64,000 bases of DNA from Ideonella livida (GTDB taxonomy: Bacteria; Pseudomonadota; Gammaproteobacteria; Burkholderiales; Burkholderiaceae_C), in the NCBI RefSeq assembly GCF_010499455.1, contig NZ_JAAGOH010000018.1:34137-98136 (forward strand). The letters are read 5' to 3'. Shown here one piece after another: positions 16,797 through 25,768 of this stretch; within the stretch, counting starts at the first letter, position 1, and the number at the start of each line of letters is the position of its first letter. Under the pieces are notes generated by a model, which worked only from the letters and a program-made list of their open reading frames with translations, ran no database searches and was not told the origin of the DNA. Made by a program: the position numbers and the translations under genes.

Positions 16797-16870
16797 CTTG
16801 TGCCCTGCCACCCCAAAGCCTGAAGCCCGGAGGGCCGGCGCCGGGCAGACCCGGCACCACGGGCCGGCCT

Positions 16871-18610
16871 TCAGCGACAGCTGAAGCTGGTGGCCAGGTC
16901 CAGGCTGCCGCTGCCGTTGTAGCGCGCCACCTTGGGGTGGGGGCACAGCGGGCGGCTGCGGTCGGCCGCCCAGTCGGCGGGCACGTCGGCGTTCACGCCA
17001 CCCGCATTGCCGGTGCCACGGGCCTGGGCGATGACCTGGTCGGGCGCGTGGCCCTGCTCCACCCAGGCCACCAGGGCGCTGAGCATGTCGAACTGGTCGG
17101 TGGCATTGCCCCCCGAGCAGTGGCCCATGCCGGGCACCGGGTACAGGCGGGCGAAGTCATCGGCGCGGCCACCGTGGCGCGCCTGCACGCCTTCGTACCA
17201 GGTCACCGTGTCCTGGTACGAGAAGATGGCGTCGCTCACCCCGTGGTAGACCATGATCTTGGCGCCGCGGTTGCGCACCGCCTGCAGCTGGGTGGGGTTG
17301 GGCGGCGTCATGAAGCCCATGCCCGACTCGGTGTAAGTGGCGTTGGTGGCGTGGATCTGGGTCACCAGGGTGTCGATCGAGCTGTTGAGCGTGAAGGCGG
17401 TGCCGTCAAAGGTGGCCGCATCGGCCGGCGGGGTCTTGAAGACAAAGCCCACGGCGCCAGAGTCGCGCTGGATCGGCGCGGTGAACTCCCAGGTGGCGGT
17501 GTTGCCCACGCCCAGGCCGGCATCAAACGGGAAGCTGCTGTAGACCGCCGCGCCGGTGGAAGTGACCGCGCCGCTGAAGATCGGGCCGATGGCCGTCTTC
17601 TGCTCGGCGCTCAGGCAGGTGCCGTCGCGCTCACCGCTGCAGGTGGGCACGTCGCGCTCGAAGTTGAAGGCCTTCTGGCAGGCGGCCACGTCCTGGATCA
17701 GGCCGTCGGTGGCGCCGTCCAGGGCGTCGCACTTGGCCAGCACCTGGGCCGACACCATCTTGCGCTCGGCGGTGGTGAAGGCGGCGGAGAGGTCGGCGCT
17801 GGTGGTGCCGCTGACCTTCATGTACTGCTGGGCGCCAAAGATGTTGGCCACCGCCGCCTTGGGCAGGTTGTAGCCGGGGGCACCGGCCAGGTAGCCGTCG
17901 TACTGGTCGGGATAGCGGGCGGCGGCCACCAGGGTGTGGCGGCCGCCGTTGGAACAGCCACCAAAGTAGCTGCGGTCCGGCGCCTTGCCATACGCCGTCT
18001 GGATCAGGGACTTGGCCATGGGCGTGAGCTTGCCCACCGCCTGGTAGCCGTAGTCCAGCCGCGCCTGGGGGTCCAGGCCGAAGAAGGGGCCCATGCTGCC
18101 CGGGTGGCCGGCATCGGAGCTGAGCACCGCGAAGCCCTGGGCCAGGGCGTGCGTCACCGGCCCGCCACCGGTGGCGCCGGTGGCGGTCAGCACGCTGCCG
18201 TCCAGGCCGCCATTGGCCTGGTGGAAGAAACGGCCGTTCCAGGCCAGCGGCAGGCGCATCTCGAAGCCGATGGCGTAGGTCTTGCCGTCCACGGGGCTCA
18301 CGCGCTCGTGCATCTTGCCCTTGACCAGGCAGTGCGCCGGCACCGCCTTGCCACCAACCGTGAGGGTGCCGGCGGCCACGGCCTCGGCGCTGGTGATGGC
18401 CGTGTGGGCCAGGCCGCTGAGGCGGGTGGCCAGGGCCGCGCAATCACCCGACAGGTTGGCGGGTTGGGCCGCGGCCAGCTGGGGCGGCGTGTCGTCGTCG
18501 TCACCCCCGCCACAGGCGGCCAGGGTGGCCACGGCCAGGGCCAGCGGCACGCCAGCCTTGGCCCAAGGGCGTGCCGCCGGGGCGGCGGCGGGGGAAGCAA
18601 ATTTGCGCAT
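16871..18610 (-). CDS. tannase/feruloyl-esterase-family lipoprotein, paralog 1
   Basis: Protein of 579 aa. GGAGACATCCCC precedes the ATG of MRKFASPAAAP. The lipobox ATLAAC is followed by GGGDDDD, a typical lipoprotein spacer. The CS-D-HC catalytic set is intact: S220 in GGCSNGGRH, Asp in HGVSDAIFSY and His in PGMGHCSGG. Its nearest relative in the window is the next gene upstream; they share long near-identical stretches such as LVAA-RY-DQYDGYLAGAPGY and GAQQY. The lid segment (TATWEFTAP...QRDSGAVGFVF) differs from MHETase. It probably hydrolyses phenolic esters such as feruloyl or galloyl esters at the cell envelope. Substrate is uncertain. Confidence 0.87.
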   Translation of the reverse strand: MRKFASPAAAPAARPWAKAGVPLALAVATLAACGGGDDDDTPPQLAAAQPANLSGDCAALATRLSGLAHTAITSAEAVAAGTLTVGGKAVPAHCLVKGKMHERVSPVDGKTYAIGFEMRLPLAWNGRFFHQANGGLDGSVLTATGATGGGPVTHALAQGFAVLSSDAGHPGSMGPFFGLDPQARLDYGYQAVGKLTPMAKSLIQTAYGKAPDRSYFGGCSNGGRHTLVAAARYPDQYDGYLAGAPGYNLPKAAVANIFGAQQYMKVSGTTSADLSAAFTTAERKMVSAQVLAKCDALDGATDGLIQDVAACQKAFNFERDVPTCSGERDGTCLSAEQKTAIGPIFSGAVTSTGAAVYSSFPFDAGLGVGNTATWEFTAPIQRDSGAVGFVFKTPPADAATFDGTAFTLNSSIDTLVTQIHATNATYTESGMGFMTPPNPTQLQAVRNRGAKIMVYHGVSDAIFSYQDTVTWYEGVQARHGGRADDFARLYPVPGMGHCSGGNATDQFDMLSALVAWVEQGHAPDQVIAQARGTGNAGGVNADVPADWAADRSRPLCPHPKVARYNGSGSLDLATSFSCR

Positions 18611-18734
18611 GGGGATGTCTCCTGTGGAACCGATCGCGTCCGGAATCGTCAACGTTCTTGACTTTTGTACTGTCCGGTTCATTAATCTACTTAACTATTT
18701 AAACGACCAAAACCCACGAAAACCATCTTGACGA

Positions 18735-18758
18735 TTAACTTGCTGAACGATATGCCCG
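18735..18758 (-). promoter_or_regulatory. conserved upstream motif shared by the two paralogous esterase genes (copy 1)
   Basis: Read on the minus strand the segment is CGGGCATATCGTTCAGCAAG followed by TTAA. It matches 20716-20739 at 19 of 24 positions although the rest of the two intergenic regions differ. It lies about 125 bp before the start at 18610, in an AT-rich stretch unlike the surrounding DNA. A shared operator or promoter element is the simplest explanation. Confidence 0.45.
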
Positions 18759-18782
18759 AAAACACCCCTCCAGAAAGCACAA

Positions 18783-18813
18783 CGCCCGCCCGTCGCAAAG
18801 CAACGGGCGGGCG
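18783..18813 (-). terminator. probable terminator of esterase paralog 2
   Basis: Perfect 11-bp arms (CGCCCGCCCGT / ACGGGCGGGCG) enclose a 9-nt loop, 30 bp after the stop codon at 18844. On the minus strand it is followed by TTGTGCTTTCT, a broken T-run, so the call is moderate. Confidence 0.55.
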
Positions 18814-18843
18814 CGGCAGGACGGGGACGACCGAGGGGGCGGA

Positions 18844-20667
18844 TCAGCGGCAGGTGAAGCTGCCGGCCTCCTCCAGGCTGCCAGTGCCGCGGTAGCGGGC
18901 CACCTGCGGATGGGGACACAGCGGCCGGCTGCGGCTGGCGGCCCAGTCCGGCGGCAGGTCGGCATTGGCACCGCCGGGGTTGCCGGGGCCGCGGGCCTGC
19001 GCGGGCACGGCACCGGGCGCCTGGCCCTGCTCCACCCAGGCCACCAGGGCGCTGAGCAGGTCGAACTGGTCGGTCGACGGGCCGCCCGAGCAGTGGCCCA
19101 TGCCCGGCACGGCATACAGGCGGGTGAACTGGGCCGACCGGCCGCCGGTGCGCTGGTCAGCCGCCTGCTGCCAGGCCACCGTGTCGTGCCAGGAGAAGAT
19201 CGCGTCGCTCACCCCGTGGTAGAGCATGACCTTGCCGCCACGGGCGCGAATCTTTTCCAGGCCACCCAGGTCCGGTGGGGTCATGAAGCTCAGGCTGTCC
19301 TCGGGGTAGGTGGTGTTGCGGGCCTGGATGCCGGCGACCAGCGTGTCCACCGGCGTGTTCAGGCTGAAGGCCGGGCCGTTGAAGCCGGCAGGCTGCACCG
19401 GGGGCACCTGGAAAATGGCGCCCACCGCCCCGGAATCGAGGTGGAGCGAGGCATTGAACTCCCAGAAGGCCACGCCGGGCGCGCCCAGGCCGGCGTCCCA
19501 GGGGAAGGGCGCGTAGATGGCCTCACCCCGGGAGGTGACGGCGCCGCGGAAGATGGCCGCCACCGCCGCCTTCTGTCCGCGGGTCAGGCATTGGCCGGTG
19601 CGGTCGGCTGCGCCCTCACCCGCGCAGGTGGGCAGGTCGCGCTGCAGGTCAAAGGCCTGCTGGCAGGCGGCCACGTCCTGCACCAGGCCGTCGGTGGCGC
19701 CGTCCAGGGCGTCGCAGCGGGCCAGCACCGCCCGGGCAAGCGCCGTGCGCTCGGCCGGGTTGAAGGCGCTGCCCAGGTCCTTGGGGTCGGTGGCCACCTT
19801 GGCGTACTGCTGGGCGCCAAAGATGTTGGCCACGGCCGCGCGCGGCAGGCGGTAGCCCGGGGCCCCGGCCAGGTAGCCGTCGTACTGGTCGGCATAGCGC
19901 TCGGCGGCGACCAGGGTGTGGCGGCCACCGTTGGAGCAGCCGCCGATGTAGCTGCGGTCCGGCGCTTTGCCGTAGGCACGCTCGATCAGGCCCTTGGCCA
20001 CCGGGGTCAGGCTGCCCACGGCCTGGTAGCCGTAATCGCGCCGGGCCTGCGGGTCCAGGCCGAAGAAGGGGCCGTAGGCGATGGGGTGGCCCGCGTCGCT
20101 GCTGAGCACCGCGAAGCCCTGGGCCAGGGCCGGCGCCAGCGGACCGCCACCCAGGCCGCCCAAGGCGGGCACCACCACGCCGTCGATGCCGCCGTTGACC
20201 TGGTGGTAGAAGCGGCCGTTCCAGTTCAAGGGCAGGCGCAGCTCGAAGGCGATGGCGTAAGGCTTGCCATCCACCGGGCTGACCCGCTCATGCAGCCGGC
20301 CCTGCACCTGGCAATGCGCCGGCACCGCCACCGAGAGGGTGTTGGGGCCGGTCTTGACCGGGCCGGCGGCCACGGCCTGCACCCCGGTGACCTTGAGGCC
20401 GGGCAGGCCGCCGGGGGCATCCCCCAGACGCGCGGCCAGGGCCGCGCAGTCACCGGACAGGGCGGCGGGCTGGGCGGCCGTCAGCCGTGCCGGCGCCCCC
20501 ACCGCCTCGCCCCCATGACCGCCCGCCCCGCCGGCGCCCAGGCCGGCGCAGGCCGACAGCAGCAGGACCGTGGCGCCCCCGCTGCAACACGCCAGGGCGC
20601 GGTGGCTCGGCTCAGGGGTCCGCGCGCGGCGGGGCGGCGCCGGCAACGGCGGCAGGGACAGGGGCAT
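18844..20667 (-). CDS. tannase/feruloyl-esterase-family lipoprotein, paralog 2
   Basis: Protein of 607 aa. The start MPLSLPPLPAPP follows a GGAG 10 nt upstream. A signal segment TVLLLSAC gives a lipobox, then a Gly-rich spacer. The catalytic set is S245 in GGCSNGGRHTL, Asp in HGVSDAIFSW and His in PGMGHCSGG. It is a tandem duplicate of the gene ending at 16871: same orientation, same length class and most motifs identical, diverging mainly in the N-terminal spacer and the lid loop. Retention of both suggests different ester preferences. Envelope location is inferred from the lipobox. Confidence 0.87.
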   Translation of the reverse strand: MPLSLPPLPAPPRRARTPEPSHRALACCSGGATVLLLSACAGLGAGGAGGHGGEAVGAPARLTAAQPAALSGDCAALAARLGDAPGGLPGLKVTGVQAVAAGPVKTGPNTLSVAVPAHCQVQGRLHERVSPVDGKPYAIAFELRLPLNWNGRFYHQVNGGIDGVVVPALGGLGGGPLAPALAQGFAVLSSDAGHPIAYGPFFGLDPQARRDYGYQAVGSLTPVAKGLIERAYGKAPDRSYIGGCSNGGRHTLVAAERYADQYDGYLAGAPGYRLPRAAVANIFGAQQYAKVATDPKDLGSAFNPAERTALARAVLARCDALDGATDGLVQDVAACQQAFDLQRDLPTCAGEGAADRTGQCLTRGQKAAVAAIFRGAVTSRGEAIYAPFPWDAGLGAPGVAFWEFNASLHLDSGAVGAIFQVPPVQPAGFNGPAFSLNTPVDTLVAGIQARNTTYPEDSLSFMTPPDLGGLEKIRARGGKVMLYHGVSDAIFSWHDTVAWQQAADQRTGGRSAQFTRLYAVPGMGHCSGGPSTDQFDLLSALVAWVEQGQAPGAVPAQARGPGNPGGANADLPPDWAASRSRPLCPHPQVARYRGTGSLEEAGSFTCR

Positions 20668-20715
20668 GTCAGGACTCCGGCTCGGGCAGCTGCACACTTT
20701 GAACCGCCCATTTAA

Positions 20716-20739
20716 TTAATTTACTGAACCAAATGCCCG
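20716..20739 (-). promoter_or_regulatory. conserved upstream motif shared by the two paralogous esterase genes (copy 2)
   Basis: Minus-strand CGGGCATTTGGTTCAGTAAA followed by TTAA, 49 bp before the start codon at 20667. It matches the copy at 18735-18758 at 19 of 24 positions. The surrounding AT-rich tract (TTTAATTAATTTA on the plus strand) is the likely promoter region. Confidence 0.45.
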
Positions 20740-20775
20740 TTCAGCATCCGGAGTAACCCCGCCTGACCACAGGCT

Positions 20776-21594
20776 TCAGTAGCCGCCGGACGCCGGGACG
20801 GCCAGCGGCGGCGGTCCCCCTTCAGGTTTGAACTGCCGCGCCAGCGCGCTGGCCGCCTTGACCAACAGCGTGGTGTCCACCGCCACGGCCACAAACAGCG
20901 CGCCGGCGGCCAGGTACTGCTGCGCCAGCACCGGGTCTGTGGCCAGGATGCCGGGCGCCTTGCCGGCGGCACGCACCGTGGCCATGCCTTGCAGGATGGC
21001 GGCCTGCACCTGCGGGTGCGCCGGCTGGCCGGGGTGGCCCATGCTGGCCGACAGGTCGGCCGGGCCGAAGAACACGCCGTCCACACCGTCCACCGCGGCG
21101 ATGGCCGGCAGGTTCTGCAGCGCCTCGACCGTCTCGGCCTGCACCAGCAGGCACATCTCGTCGTTGGCGCGCTGCACGTACTGCTCGACCTGGTTCCAGC
21201 GCGAGGCCCGGGCCAGCGCGGCGCCCATGCCGCGGATGCCCTGCGGCGGGTAGCGCATGGCGCGCACCATCTGCGCCGCCTGCTCGGCCGTGTCGACCAT
21301 CGGCACCAGCAGGGTCTGCGCGCCCACGTCCAGGTACTGCTTGACCAGGGCCACGTCGCCGATCACCGGGCGCACCACACCATGCACCGGGTACGGCGCG
21401 ATCGCGCGCAGCTGCGCCAGCACGCTGCGCGGGTCGTTGGGGGCGTGCTCGCCGTCCAGCAGCAGCCAGTCGTAGCCGCAGGTGGCCAGCAGCTCGGCGG
21501 CGTTGGCCTCGGCCAGGCCGACCCAGCAGCCGATCTGCGGCCGGCCGGCGCGCAGCGCGTTGCGGAAGGTGTTGGCGGGGATCTGCATCGTCAT
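20776..21594 (-). CDS. hpaI: 4-hydroxy-2-oxoheptanedioate aldolase
   Basis: Protein of 272 aa of the HpcH/HpaI class II aldolase family. It cleaves 4-hydroxy-2-oxoheptane-1,7-dioate to pyruvate and succinate semialdehyde, the last step of homoprotocatechuate meta-cleavage. Diagnostic segments are [33 protein letters not shown] (catalytic His) and [16 protein letters not shown] (metal-binding Asp). The start codon overlaps the previous stop as ATGA. It closes the hpa operon but is separated from hpaH by two extra genes. A second, more distant HpaI-type aldolase is encoded at 32993-33772. Confidence 0.9.
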   Translation of the reverse strand: MTMQIPANTFRNALRAGRPQIGCWVGLAEANAAELLATCGYDWLLLDGEHAPNDPRSVLAQLRAIAPYPVHGVVRPVIGDVALVKQYLDVGAQTLLVPMVDTAEQAAQMVRAMRYPPQGIRGMGAALARASRWNQVEQYVQRANDEMCLLVQAETVEALQNLPAIAAVDGVDGVFFGPADLSASMGHPGQPAHPQVQAAILQGMATVRAAGKAPGILATDPVLAQQYLAAGALFVAVAVDTTLLVKAASALARQFKPEGGPPPLAVPASGGY

Positions 21595-22607
21595 GCCTTG
21601 GGGTAGAGGCCGCGCTCGCGGGCCATCAGCCGGGTCAGGCCCAGCAGCGCGTCGATGTTGGGCGTGGCCAGGCCCAGGTGCTGGCCGATCTCGCGCACGC
21701 TGGCCACCAGCGCGTCGAGCTCGACCGGCCTACCCGCCTCGACGTCCTGCAGCATCGAGGTCTTGAACGAGCCCAGGCTGCGGGTGATCGCATGGCGGTC
21801 CTCAGGCTGCTGGTCGATGCCGCAGCCGATGCGCCGGCCGATCGCCTGCGCCTCCCCCATGACGGCGCTGCAGAAGCCGCGCACCAGCGGGTCGTCGAGG
21901 ATGCGGTCGCAGGGCGCACCGGTGATCGCCGAGACCGGGTTCATGGTCATGTTGCCCCAGAGCTTGAACCAGATCTCCTGCTGGATGCAGGCGGCCTGCT
22001 TGACCGCGAAGCCGGCGCCCTCGAGCAGCGCGGCCACGGCCTGCAGGCGCGGGCTGTCGCCGCCGGCGGGCTCGCCGATGATCAGGGCGTTGTGCTTGAT
22101 GCGCTCGATGCGGCCCGGCCGCGGCGACGCCGCGCTGACGTGCACCACGCCCCCCAACACATGCCGGGTCGGCAGCGCGGCGGCGGTGGCGCCCTCGGGG
22201 TCGACCGCCCGGAGCTGCAGCCCGGCGCATTCGCCGCCCAGGCCGTCGAAGAACCACCAGGGCACCCCGTTCATCGCCACCAGCACCACGGTGTGGGGCC
22301 CCAGCAGCGGGCGGATCTGGGCGGCCACGGCCGGCATCGCCGGGCCCTTGACCGAGACGATCACCAGGTCCTGCGGGCCCAGCGCGGTGGCGTCATCGGT
22401 GGCGGCCAGCGGCTGGCGGTGCTCGGTGCCGTTGGCGTCCACCCAGCTCAGGCCCTCGGCCTGCAGGGTGCGCAGCGTCTGGCCACGGGCCAGGGCGCTG
22501 AGCGCGAGGCGGCCGGCGGGCAGGCGCGCGCCCAGCCAGGCGGCGAAGACGCCGCCAATGGCGCCGACGCCGACGACGCAGACCTTGTGCAGGGAGGGTG
22601 TGCTCAT
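21591..22607 (-). CDS. ketopantoate-reductase-family oxidoreductase inserted in the hpa operon
   Basis: Protein of 338 aa. The N-terminal Rossmann motif is [13 protein letters not shown], and the C-terminal ApbA/PanE domain contains [16 protein letters not shown], with the lysine and asparagine that bind substrate in 2-dehydropantoate 2-reductases. It overlaps both neighbours by 4 bp, so it is translationally coupled. It is longer than classical PanE and sits in an aromatic catabolic operon. NADPH-dependent reduction of another 2-keto acid is therefore as likely as pantothenate synthesis. No such gene belongs to the standard hpaGEDFHI order. Confidence 0.85.
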   Translation of the reverse strand: MSTPSLHKVCVVGVGAIGGVFAAWLGARLPAGRLALSALARGQTLRTLQAEGLSWVDANGTEHRQPLAATDDATALGPQDLVIVSVKGPAMPAVAAQIRPLLGPHTVVLVAMNGVPWWFFDGLGGECAGLQLRAVDPEGATAAALPTRHVLGGVVHVSAASPRPGRIERIKHNALIIGEPAGGDSPRLQAVAALLEGAGFAVKQAACIQQEIWFKLWGNMTMNPVSAITGAPCDRILDDPLVRGFCSAVMGEAQAIGRRIGCGIDQQPEDRHAITRSLGSFKTSMLQDVEAGRPVELDALVASVREIGQHLGLATPNIDALLGLTRLMARERGLYPKA

Positions 22608-23362
22608 GCGCGGTAGCCGGGGTCGATGCGGTCGATCAGGCGCTGCATGGCGGCAAAGCTGTCCTCACCGGCCCCGAAGTTCGGGTTGAAGTTGAGCGAG
22701 TCTCGCACGCATTTCTCCAGCACCGGCACCGGGATCGGGCGCAGCGCGCCCAGGGCCTGCGAGGCCACCTGCACCTCGCAGGCGCGCTGCACCAGCCACA
22801 TCAGGTTGAAGGCCTGCGCCAGCGAGCGGCCGATGACCACCGGGCCGTGGTTGCGCAGCAGCAGCACCGGCTTGCCCTGGCTGGAGGCCAGGATGCGGGC
22901 GCCCTCGTCGGCGTGCACCGTGATGCCTTCGAACTCGTGGTACGCCACCTGGCCGTAGAGCTGGGCGGCGTAGAAGTTGGTGTAGCTCAAGCCCTCCTCA
23001 GTGCAGCACACCGCCAGCGTGGGCGTGGTGTGCACGTGCATCACGCAGTGGGCCTCGGGCAGGGTGGCGTGGATCGCGCCGTGGAAGGTGAAGCCGGCCG
23101 GGTTGATCGGCCAGTCGCTGTGGCCGACGACGTTGCCCTGGATGTCCACCTTCACCAGGTTGCTGGCGGTGACCTCGCTGTAATGCAGGCCGAAGGGGTT
23201 GATCAGGAAGTGGCCCTCCTGATCGGGCACCTTCAGGGAGATGTGGTTGTAGATCAGCTCGGCCCAGCCCTGGTGGGCGAAGATGCGGTAGCAGGCGGCC
23301 AGCTGGACGCGGGCGGCCCATTCGGCCTCGCTGAAGCGTGCGGGTCGGGTGAATGCGGTCAT
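22604..23362 (-). CDS. class II aldolase/adducin-family protein inserted in the hpa operon
   Basis: Protein of 252 aa. The zinc-binding signature is present in FHGAIHATLPEAHCVMHVHTT (His-x-His plus upstream Glu), with a further His in LLRNHGPVVIG. The family includes fuculose-phosphate aldolases and 3-oxo-4-phosphate decarboxylases as well as enzymes of unknown function. It overlaps the reductase gene by 4 bp and starts 10 bp after hpaH, so it is part of the operon. Substrate unknown; with the reductase it might process a side product or a substituted homoprotocatechuate. Confidence 0.85.
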   Translation of the reverse strand: MTAFTRPARFSEAEWAARVQLAACYRIFAHQGWAELIYNHISLKVPDQEGHFLINPFGLHYSEVTASNLVKVDIQGNVVGHSDWPINPAGFTFHGAIHATLPEAHCVMHVHTTPTLAVCCTEEGLSYTNFYAAQLYGQVAYHEFEGITVHADEGARILASSQGKPVLLLRNHGPVVIGRSLAQAFNLMWLVQRACEVQVASQALGALRPIPVPVLEKCVRDSLNFNPNFGAGEDSFAAMQRLIDRIDPGYRA

Positions 23363-23372
23363 CGTGTGGCCC

Positions 23373-24188
23373 TCAGACGAAACGGAAGTTCAGGACCCCC
23401 AGCGGGCCGTAGTCGGCTTGAAACAGGTCCCCTGCCCGGGCGGCTACCGGCCGCGTGAACGAGCCGGCCAGCACGATGTGGCCGGGCTGCAGGGTCTCGC
23501 CCCAGGGCGCGAGCTTGTTGGCCAGCCAGGCGATGCCGATGGCCGGGTCGCCTTGCACGCCAGCGGCCAGGCCGGTTTCCTCGACCACGCCGTTCTGGCG
23601 CAGGATGGCGCCGCACCAGGCGCGGTCCACCGCGCGCGGGCCGACGCGCTGGCCGCCCAGCACGATGCCGGCGTTGGCGGCGTTGTCGCTGATGGTGTCG
23701 AAGACCTTGCGCATCAACTGGGTATGGCGGTCGAACTGCTCGATGCGGGCGTCGATGATCTCGATCGCGGGGGTGATGTACTCGGTGGCGTCCAGCACCT
23801 GCTCCACCGTCACGTCCGGGCCGGTCAGCGGCGCCTTCAGGATGAAGGCCAGCTCCACCTCCACCCGCGGCGCGATGAAGGCCGACACCGGGATGTCGAG
23901 CACCGCCTCGCCCTCGCAGCGGTAGAGCATGTGGTCCAGCAGGGTGCCGTAGTCGGGCTCGGTGATCTGGCTGCTGATCTGCATCGCGCGGCTGGTCAGG
24001 CCGATCTTGTGGCCGATCACCCGGGCGCCGTCGCCGATCTGCCGCTGCACCCAGGCGCGGCTGACGCGGTAGCCGTCCTCGATCGTCATGCCGGGGAAGC
24101 GCTTGCTGAAGTGCTCGACCGGCTCGCGGCGGTCCTGCGAGGCCTGCAACTCGGCGGCGAGCGCGGCGATGGTGGTGTCGTCCAGCAT
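23373..24188 (-). CDS. hpaH: 2-oxo-hept-3-ene-1,7-dioate hydratase
   Basis: Protein of 271 aa, close to the usual 267. It adds water to 2-oxo-hept-3-ene-1,7-dioate to give 4-hydroxy-2-oxoheptanedioate, using a divalent metal. Family segments visible are [12 protein letters not shown] near residue 60, [14 protein letters not shown] (metal-binding Glu-x-Glu) and [12 protein letters not shown]. The C-terminus [18 protein letters not shown] is typical. It lies 3 bp after hpaF, and the next gene in the standard order (hpaI) is displaced downstream by two insertions. Confidence 0.93.
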   Translation of the reverse strand: MLDDTTIAALAAELQASQDRREPVEHFSKRFPGMTIEDGYRVSRAWVQRQIGDGARVIGHKIGLTSRAMQISSQITEPDYGTLLDHMLYRCEGEAVLDIPVSAFIAPRVEVELAFILKAPLTGPDVTVEQVLDATEYITPAIEIIDARIEQFDRHTQLMRKVFDTISDNAANAGIVLGGQRVGPRAVDRAWCGAILRQNGVVEETGLAAGVQGDPAIGIAWLANKLAPWGETLQPGHIVLAGSFTRPVAARAGDLFQADYGPLGVLNFRFV

Positions 24189-24191
24189 GGG

Positions 24192-24638
24192 TCAGGCCTT
24201 CTTGAACAAGGGGTGCAGGGAGCTGTGCTTGGCGTCGAAGACCTCGGGGCCTTCGTCGATCTGCAGGGTGACGCCGATCGGCCGGGTGGCCAGCAGCGGC
24301 GCGAAGTGGGCCTGGGCGGTGGCCTCCAGCGCCTGTCCCACCGCGCGGTGGACGGCGGCGCTGCGGCCGCGGCCCATGCGCAGGTTCAGGTACGCGAAGG
24401 CGTAGTCCCCGCCCTGCCCGGCCGCCTGGCCGGCGGCGCCACCGTCGGCCACCGCCCAGTGCGCCGCCGGGTAGGCCAGCACGCGCACGCCACCGGGCGG
24501 GAAGACGGCGCGGCCGTCCTCGTCACGGGCGGCCAGCAGGGTGTCGGCCAGGGCGCGGCACAGCGCGCCCAGGTCGCTGCCGCCCTCGGCCACCGGGCGG
24601 TCGAGGTTGGCGGTGTAGAGGATGACCAGGTGGGGCAT
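24192..24638 (-). CDS. hpaF: 5-carboxymethyl-2-hydroxymuconate delta-isomerase
   Basis: Protein of 148 aa, longer than the about 125-aa enterobacterial enzyme. It starts MPHLVILYTANL; after Met removal the N-terminal proline is the catalytic residue in this tautomerase-superfamily family. It isomerises 5-carboxymethyl-2-hydroxymuconate before decarboxylation. The C-terminal stretch GVTLQIDEGPEVFDAKHSSL is recognisable. The extra length is a Gly/Ala-rich loop around residues 60-80. It lies between hpaD and hpaH with gaps of 10 and 3 bp. Confidence 0.9.
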   Translation of the reverse strand: MPHLVILYTANLDRPVAEGGSDLGALCRALADTLLAARDEDGRAVFPPGGVRVLAYPAAHWAVADGGAAGQAAGQGGDYAFAYLNLRMGRGRSAAVHRAVGQALEATAQAHFAPLLATRPIGVTLQIDEGPEVFDAKHSSLHPLFKKA

Positions 24639-24648
24639 CGCGGGCTCC

Positions 24649-25575
24649 TCAGAGGCGGGTGGCGATCGCGGTGTAGCCGTCGGCCGCCGAGGCCTGGGCC
24701 GCCGGGATGGCGCGGCCGCTGACCGGCGTGACCGGGAAGACGGCGTTGAGCTGGCCGGTGCCGCTGGCGCCGAAGTACGGGGTGACGATCTCGGCCGGGG
24801 CGGCGTATTCGCTCCAGCCGAGTGCGCCCAGCATCATCGCGGTGTCGTGCATGAAGCCTTCGCCGTGGCCCTTGCTGGCGTACTCGGGGAGCATGGCGCA
24901 GAAGTCGTCCCACTGGCCCTTCTCCCACATCTCGATGACGCGGCGGTCGAGCTGTTCCAGGAAGGGGCTCCAGACCTTGAAGGCGTATTCGGGCGCCAGG
25001 CCGTTCTGGGCGAAGCGGTGGCTGAGCGAGCCGCTGGCGAGGAAGGCGACGGTGCCGTCGTAGTGGTCCTCGACGGCCTTGCGCAGCGCCCAGCCCAGGC
25101 GGGCCGAGTCGTTGAGGTAGTGGACGGTGCACAGCGCCGACACCGACACGACCTTGAAGTGCTGGTCGGGGTTCATGTAGCGCAGCGGCACCAGGGTGCC
25201 GTATTCGGGGTCGAGGGTGGTCTCGTGGTGGGCCAGGGTCTCGACGCCCATCCCGGTGGCCACGCGCGCCATCAGCTGGCCCAGTTCGGGGTTGCCGTGG
25301 CACTCGAAGGGCATGTTCTTGATGAAGTGCGGCAGCTCGTTGCTGGTGTAGCTGCCCTTGAAGTGCGGCGCGCAGTTGAGGTGGTAGTTGGCATTGACCA
25401 GCCAGTGGGTGTCGAACACCACCAGGGTGTCCACGCCCAGTTCGCGGCAGCGCCGGCCGATCTCGATGTGGCCATCGATCGCGTCCTGCCGCGTGCCCTT
25501 GCGCGGGCCGTCGAGCTCCGAGAGGTACATCGACGGGACGTGGGTGATCTTTCCGACGAGAGCGAGCTTGCCCAT
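24649..25575 (-). CDS. hpaD: 3,4-dihydroxyphenylacetate 2,3-dioxygenase (extradiol)
   Basis: Protein of 308 aa of the LigB-type extradiol family. It opens the ring of homoprotocatechuate with O2 and Fe(II). Visible segments are VVFDTHWLVNANYH (metal-binding His), VSALCTVHYLNDSARLG and FLASGSLSHRFAQNG (second His). The ATG is preceded by AGGAGACACACT, which fixes the start. The frame also stays open far upstream, through the repeat element at 25628-25723, but that extension lacks a ribosome site and is not protein-like. Separated from hpaE by 390 bp of palindromic repeats, unusual inside an operon. Confidence 0.93.
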   Translation of the reverse strand: MGKLALVGKITHVPSMYLSELDGPRKGTRQDAIDGHIEIGRRCRELGVDTLVVFDTHWLVNANYHLNCAPHFKGSYTSNELPHFIKNMPFECHGNPELGQLMARVATGMGVETLAHHETTLDPEYGTLVPLRYMNPDQHFKVVSVSALCTVHYLNDSARLGWALRKAVEDHYDGTVAFLASGSLSHRFAQNGLAPEYAFKVWSPFLEQLDRRVIEMWEKGQWDDFCAMLPEYASKGHGEGFMHDTAMMLGALGWSEYAAPAEIVTPYFGASGTGQLNAVFPVTPVSGRAIPAAQASAADGYTAIATRL

Positions 25576-25627
25576 AGTGTGTCTCCTGATGAGGCCAAGT
25601 CTTCCGACTTCAAAGGGCGGCGCGGGC

Positions 25628-25723
25628 GGCAGCGGCAGGTGGCCGCTTGCGCTCATGTCCCCCGGGCTGGTCTTCGACCAGCCCTCCTCCTTTACTTCGC
25701 TCCAGCGGCCACCTGCCACTGCC
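25628..25723 (-). repeat. palindromic repeat element, copy B (simple form)
   Basis: 96 bp bounded by 20-bp inverted repeats with one mismatch (25628-25647 and 25704-25723). Inside, read on the minus strand, the order is GGAGCGAAGTAAAGGAGGAG, a perfect 9-bp-arm hairpin (25664-25684), CGGGGGAC and ATGAGCGCA. The core contains TAAAGGAGG, fully complementary to the 3' end of 16S rRNA. Structure resembles a REP or MITE-like mobile repeat. No transposase is nearby. Confidence 0.7.
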
Positions 25724-25768
25724 TGTTCCGTCGCGGTCTGACTGCTCCGCAGGGCAGCACGGTGGAGT

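Larger units (their letters stand above)
16475..16870. other. 396-bp convergent intergenic region with palindrome and terminator
   Basis: No protein-coding gene is supported here. The region holds a perfect 26-bp palindrome at 16549-16574 and a strong plus-strand terminator at 16766-16796. The terminator lies almost 300 bp after the only upstream plus-strand gene, which is far for a simple 3' end. The stretch between could be a long 3' UTR or an unrecognised small RNA. I found no tRNA-like cloverleaf in it. Confidence 0.4.
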
